This document shows, one piece after another, positions 4,876 through 5,165 of a stretch of DNA of 5,165 nt. Below the pieces are notes generated by a model. The model saw nothing but the letters and a program-made list of their open reading frames with translations. It had not been told where the DNA came from and ran no database searches. This DNA comes from an uncultured Acidimicrobium sp. (GTDB lineage Bacteria > Actinomycetota > Acidimicrobiia > Acidimicrobiales > Ilumatobacteraceae), in contig CAINLH010000016.1 of the NCBI GenBank assembly GCA_903850275.1, positions 1-5,165 of the forward strand, written 5' to 3'. The translations under genes and the position numbers were made by a program. The stretch's first letter is position 1. Every line of letters starts with the position of its first letter.

Positions 4876-5165
4876 CTAATCGTTTTGTAACGAAGGTCTG
4901 CCAAAGACGGCGATGATTGCCTTGTCGCCGTGGTGTTCGCTTGCCGGGCCGTAGATATCAACTTCCACATATTCCGGTTGGGTGATGAACCGTTCCTCAA
5001 CAGCTTCGGCAATCACTGGACGAAAACCGTGCTGTTCGAAGTGTTGCTTGTTAATGCCGACGCATGCGATGCCTAGTGGCTTCAATACTCGCGAGATGGC
5101 GAGCATGTCGGATGCGCCCAGGTGGCCGAGGGTGAAAGTGCCAGCACTGACCATGAAGTCGTAGA
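4876..5165 (-). CDS. Class I SAM-dependent methyltransferase, C-terminal part (start outside window)
   Basis: The frame runs from the window edge to TAG at 4878-4876, giving 95 complete codons. It begins YDFMVSAGTFTLGHLG, which matches the fourth strand and following loop of class I methyltransferases (a D-hhh-hG-hhGH type motif). ISRVLKPLGIACVGIN follows, the usual helix, turn and fifth strand around the LKPGG-like site, here LKPLG. Then come EQHGF, a common feature of the sixth strand region, and a final beta-rich end (YVEVDIYGPASEHHGDKAIIAVFGRP). The SAM-binding GxGxG motif would lie upstream and is not visible. The subgroup resembles small-molecule methyltransferases and their Williams-Beuren-type relatives, but the substrate cannot be told. 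An internal ATG exists at 5154, but the homology clearly continues through the edge, so the gene is treated as truncated by the window. It converges on the small lysine-rich ORF. Confidence 0.8.
   Translation of the reverse strand, partial: YDFMVSAGTFTLGHLGASDMLAISRVLKPLGIACVGINKQHFEQHGFRPVIAEAVEERFITQPEYVEVDIYGPASEHHGDKAIIAVFGRPSLQND

Noticed and set aside
4734..5012. Minus-strand open frame of 92 codons ending in a phenylalanine/leucine-rich tail opposite the small lysine-rich ORF
   Set aside because: The hydrophobic tail is simply the antisense of lysine codons (AAA/AAG read as TTT/CTT), and the first part overlaps the methyltransferase in another frame.
1..5165. Mobile element, CRISPR array, toxin-antitoxin or defence island
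   Set aside because: No transposase, integrase, repeat-spacer pattern, terminal inverted repeats or paired small toxin/antitoxin genes were seen; the genes are common metabolic and transport families.

Overview
The window looks like ordinary chromosomal DNA from an actinobacterium of roughly intermediate G+C (about half, judged by eye). Three things point there: a mycothiol-dependent maleylpyruvate isomerase-like protein, a DUF664-type DinB protein with the typical actinobacterial C-terminus, and start codons that lie directly behind TANNNT -10 boxes with no Shine-Dalgarno sequence, the signature of leaderless transcription. The compact spacing (13 to 61 bp between most genes) would suit a streamlined aquatic actinobacterium, but that placement is inference.

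Layout. Bases 1-212 hold the 3' end of a PhzF-family gene on the + strand. Bases 213-453 are a 241-bp stretch with no convincing gene, containing a perfect 10-bp tandem direct repeat. Two minus-strand genes follow: a 3-hydroxyisobutyrate dehydrogenase-like beta-hydroxyacid dehydrogenase (454-1389) and, upstream of it, a maleylpyruvate isomerase-like protein (1451-2095). Only 35 bp separates the latter from a divergent DUF664/DinB protein (2131-2670). A minus-strand MFS exporter (2684-3901) converges on the DinB gene with a 13-bp gap. It is divergent, across 43 bp, from a classical short-chain dehydrogenase (3945-4709). A 33-residue, very lysine-rich small protein follows (4753-4854). The window ends in the C-terminal part of a minus-strand class I methyltransferase (4876 to the edge).

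How the genes fit together. No single pathway is evident. The set (isomerase-like epimerase family, two dehydrogenases, two DinB-fold metalloproteins, a drug/metabolite exporter, a methyltransferase) reads as general metabolism and detoxification, with frequent strand switches and probably one promoter per gene. There is no sign of a mobile element, CRISPR array, RNA gene or defence system.

The most informative pattern is regulatory. All five long-gene starts visible in the window have a TANNNT hexamer immediately upstream, four of them with exactly 6 nt before the start codon and one with 5 nt. This pattern also moves the MFS start from a TTG to a GTG. The other item worth attention is the small lysine-rich ORF, which automatic annotation would easily miss.
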